NCBI GenBank assembly: GCA_030670015.1
Contig: DAOVCM010000039.1
Span: 1-7,175 of the forward strand
Direction of reading: 5' to 3'
DNA length: 7,175 bases
Source of the DNA: Candidatus Bathyarchaeota archaeon
GTDB lineage: Archaea > Thermoproteota > Bathyarchaeia > TCS64
Part shown: positions 6,139 through 7,175 of the stretch, piece by piece
Layout of the letters: every line of letters begins with the position of its first letter
Position numbering within the stretch: the first letter of the stretch is position 1
Made by a program: the position numbers and the translations under genes
The notes under the pieces: model-generated
What the model was told of the DNA's origin: nothing
What the model saw: the letters and a program-made list of their open reading frames with translations, nothing else
Database searches by the model: none

Positions 6139-6241
6139 TATAAAACCCAAATATTTACCAGAAAATATGTGGTCGAATTCCGCTGCTCTCATTTAAGCGC
6201 GCGTCTGACTATGATTGCTTTGTAATATGACGGTGCGCACG

Positions 6242-6725
6242 CTATGGCAACGGCAAAACATCCTCCCTGGGTGGTGCTGAAGGGAGATCCTCTAAAGCAG
6301 CCAGCTCAAAGAGGCCCATAGCCAGCCCTATCCTGAAGGGAACTGCCTGGGTCATGGAGACCGTGATGCCGACAAAGGTACTCTATCCTCCTAGCTCGAT
6401 CAACGCAGTTCCGTACAACATACTGTAGTAGCCCGTCGCCAGCGCAATGATAACTCCGTCCAATCCTGATAAAATCAAGCTAAGAACAATTACAGGTTTC
6501 CTGCTGATTCTATCTGAGGGCTCCGAACCCGAGGTTCGTCACAGCCTTTGTCAGACCGAAAACCGACACACAAAACCCTATCCGAGTGAAGGATGTGATT
6601 AAGAGAACCTCTTTCGTGATTAGGGAAGAAAACCCTCGATGAATACCCCAGACTGCCCCGGACAGGAACTCAATGAACTGAAGATCAGCTACTATCCATA
6701 TTATCCTGCCCCGTTTTACATGCAT
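6242..6725 (-). pseudogene. broken major facilitator superfamily (MFS) transporter, N-terminal third only
   Basis: An ATG at 6725, with GGAAGGA (6732-6738) 6 bases before it, opens a hydrophobic frame that runs to FGLTKAVTNLGFGA and stops at 6510-6512. Shifting the frame once near 6513-6520 continues directly into SDRISRKPVIVLSLILSG, which together with the preceding residues makes the MFS motif A (G-x-L-S-D-R-x-x-R-K) between helices 2 and 3. The second frame has an in-frame TAG at 6383-6385 and then continues as TQAVPFRIGLAMGLFELAA, which also resembles the helix 4-5 region of MFS proteins, before a final stop at 6242-6244. At least one frameshift and one nonsense codon are needed, and only about 160 of the usual 400 or so residues remain. 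It is therefore a decayed remnant. Its substrate cannot be inferred. Confidence 0.8.
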
Positions 6726-6769
6726 GTATTATCCTTCCGTAAAACTACTCTACTTATAGCCTGAAAAAA

Positions 6770-6780
6770 GGATATTTAAT
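6770..6780. promoter_or_regulatory. TATA-like box between divergent ORFs
   Basis: GGATATTTAAT is centred 27 bp before an ATG on the + strand at 6803, the exact spacing of a leaderless archaeal transcript. Read on the - strand (ATTAAATATCC), it lies about 50 bp before the transporter start at 6725, giving a leader long enough to contain that gene's Shine-Dalgarno sequence. It could serve either or both directions. Confidence 0.45.
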
Positions 6781-6802
6781 CTGTGCCCACAAATGATTCA
6801 AG

Positions 6803-6895
6803 ATGGGCTACGTGCGCTCTTCCGACATCGAAAGGTTATCCTTCGCGCGCGCAGCAGTAAATGGTCACTTACAAATAATTGATAAACCATTCTAA
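6803..6895 (+). CDS. possible leaderless 30-residue small protein, unknown function
   Basis: The ORF runs from an ATG to TAA and encodes a 30-residue peptide beginning MGYVRSSDIERLSFARAA and ending in a hydrophobic and basic tail (IIDKPF). There is no Shine-Dalgarno sequence, but the ATG falls 27 bp after the centre of the A/T-rich box at 6770-6780, which is what a leaderless archaeal mRNA would show. The composition looks like protein rather than random translation, and it could also be the surviving N-terminus of a longer lost gene, since the surrounding region is decayed. I do not recognise it. The alternating CG tract at 6844-6852 lies inside, coding for part of FARAA. It is convergent with the zinc-ribbon gene, 21 bp away. 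Confidence 0.3.
   Translation: MGYVRSSDIERLSFARAAVNGHLQIIDKPF
6844..6852. repeat. alternating CG tract CGCGCGCGC
   Basis: This is a nine-base alternating tract in an otherwise A/T-rich stretch, similar to the tract at 5047-5056. It lies within the possible small ORF at 6803-6895. Confidence 0.5.
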
Positions 6896-6920
6896 GAGTG
6901 CTTGAAAAATTCTCTCTTAG
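6892..6920 (-). terminator. inverted repeat and T run at the end of the small zinc-ribbon gene
   Basis: CTAAGAG (6892-6898) and CTCTTAG (6914-6920) are perfect 7-bp arms with a 15-base loop. The right arm includes the stop codon of the zinc-ribbon gene. On the - strand a TTTTT run (6905-6909) lies in the loop just past the stop, so termination could occur at the T run itself. The arms may be coincidental. Confidence 0.35.
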
Positions 6921-7087
6921 CTTGTTGGCACCATGTTTGCTCCGCAGTTAGGACACTTAGTATTTAAACAGGGAACTCCTCTCGTGTGAGATATTTTAGC
7001 TCCACAGTTTGGACAGACACACTGGCTAGGTCCTCCGATACCCTGCCTTCTTCCTCCTCTACCTTGGCCACGTCCTCTACTACTCAA
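6917..7087 (-). CDS. small Gly/Arg-rich double zinc-ribbon protein
   Basis: This 56-residue ORF is short but convincing. The first 20 residues are a Gly/Arg/Gln-rich tail (SSRGRGQGRGGRR). The rest is a compact metal-binding module: CVCPNCG (residues 23-29), a His at 34 (ISHTRGVPC), C40, and CPNCG (45-49), ending with MVPTS. The pattern CxCPxCG, then H-x-RGxPC, then CPxCGxxM is one I recognise from small zinc-ribbon proteins of archaea and anaerobes, often found with a Gly/Met/Arg-rich N-terminus. The molecular role is not established; nucleic acid or protein binding is inferred from the fold. The TTG start is fixed by an in-frame TGA 12 codons or fewer upstream and by a GGGGG run about 6 bases before it. 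A clear TATA box precedes it. It faces the transporter remnant region and the possible 30-residue ORF. Confidence 0.8.
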   Translation of the reverse strand: MSSRGRGQGRGGRRQGIGGPSQCVCPNCGAKISHTRGVPCLNTKCPNCGANMVPTS

Positions 7088-7120
7088 ACTTATCCCCCGT
7101 GTTCAAAATATGATCGACCG

Positions 7121-7135
7121 CTTTTAAATTTATAA
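7121..7135 (-). promoter_or_regulatory. TATA box of the small zinc-ribbon gene
   Basis: The - strand reads TTATAAATTTAAAAG, a strong archaeal TATA/BRE match centred about 41 bp before the TTG start. Transcription would begin near 7103, leaving a short leader containing the GGGGG ribosome binding run (7094-7098). The remaining 40 bp to the window edge show nothing recognisable. Confidence 0.6.
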
Positions 7136-7175
7136 CCCTTCACGCAAGCCGATGTTTAAGTTACTTGCCCTCTGA

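Noticed and set aside
6010..6192. 60-residue - strand ORF containing GRDLNPRP
   Set aside because: It is the antisense translation of the tRNA-Thr gene; the same spurious peptide appears in many databases from tRNA shadows.
1..7175. CRISPR array, insertion sequence, toxin-antitoxin or defence system
   Set aside because: No spaced direct repeats, transposase motifs, terminal inverted repeats or recognisable defence proteins are present; the gene mix is ordinary archaeal chromosome with one decayed region.

Overview
The window reads as chromosomal DNA of an archaeon. Genes are preceded by A/T-rich TATA-like boxes about 25 bp before the likely transcript start and by Shine-Dalgarno-like purine runs. 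GTG and TTG starts are common. The methyltransferase belongs to a family I know mainly from archaea (COG2521-like), and the tRNA-Thr has the U73 discriminator typical of archaea. Mixed base composition and the gene set fit a TACK-type lineage (Bathyarchaeia or similar), but this placement is inference.

Layout: (1) 1-344, + strand: the 3' end of an ATC-hydrolase-family gene, convergent with the next gene. (2) 379-3056, - strand: three genes transcribed right to left. These are a saccharopine dehydrogenase/lysine 6-dehydrogenase-like oxidoreductase, a DHH/DHHA1 phosphoesterase, and a small zinc-ribbon membrane protein with a tandem Glu-Lys-X spacer. Gaps of 81 and 119 bp, each with its own promoter-like sequence, suggest separate transcription units. 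Perfect palindromes sit in the promoter regions of the dehydrogenase (3077-3090) and the zinc-ribbon gene (786-800). (3) 3057-3578: an intergenic stretch of about 520 bp with a possible small, perhaps frameshifted, - strand gene and the promoter of the next + strand gene. (4) 3579-5954, + strand: a GT-C type multi-pass membrane glycosyltransferase, then a class I SAM methyltransferase. (5) 6063-6138, +: tRNA-Thr(TGT) with encoded CCA and a clear TATA box. (6) 6139-7175: a decayed region. It holds a broken major facilitator superfamily transporter (frameshift plus in-frame stop, C-terminal two thirds missing), a possible leaderless 30-residue ORF read from the opposite side of the same A/T-rich promoter, and an intact 56-residue Gly/Arg-rich double zinc-ribbon gene.

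The genes do not form one obvious pathway, and I see no CRISPR array, insertion sequence, toxin-antitoxin pair or defence system. The most informative points are the two small genes too short for routine calling, the transporter pseudogene beside the tRNA, and the two operator-like palindromes.
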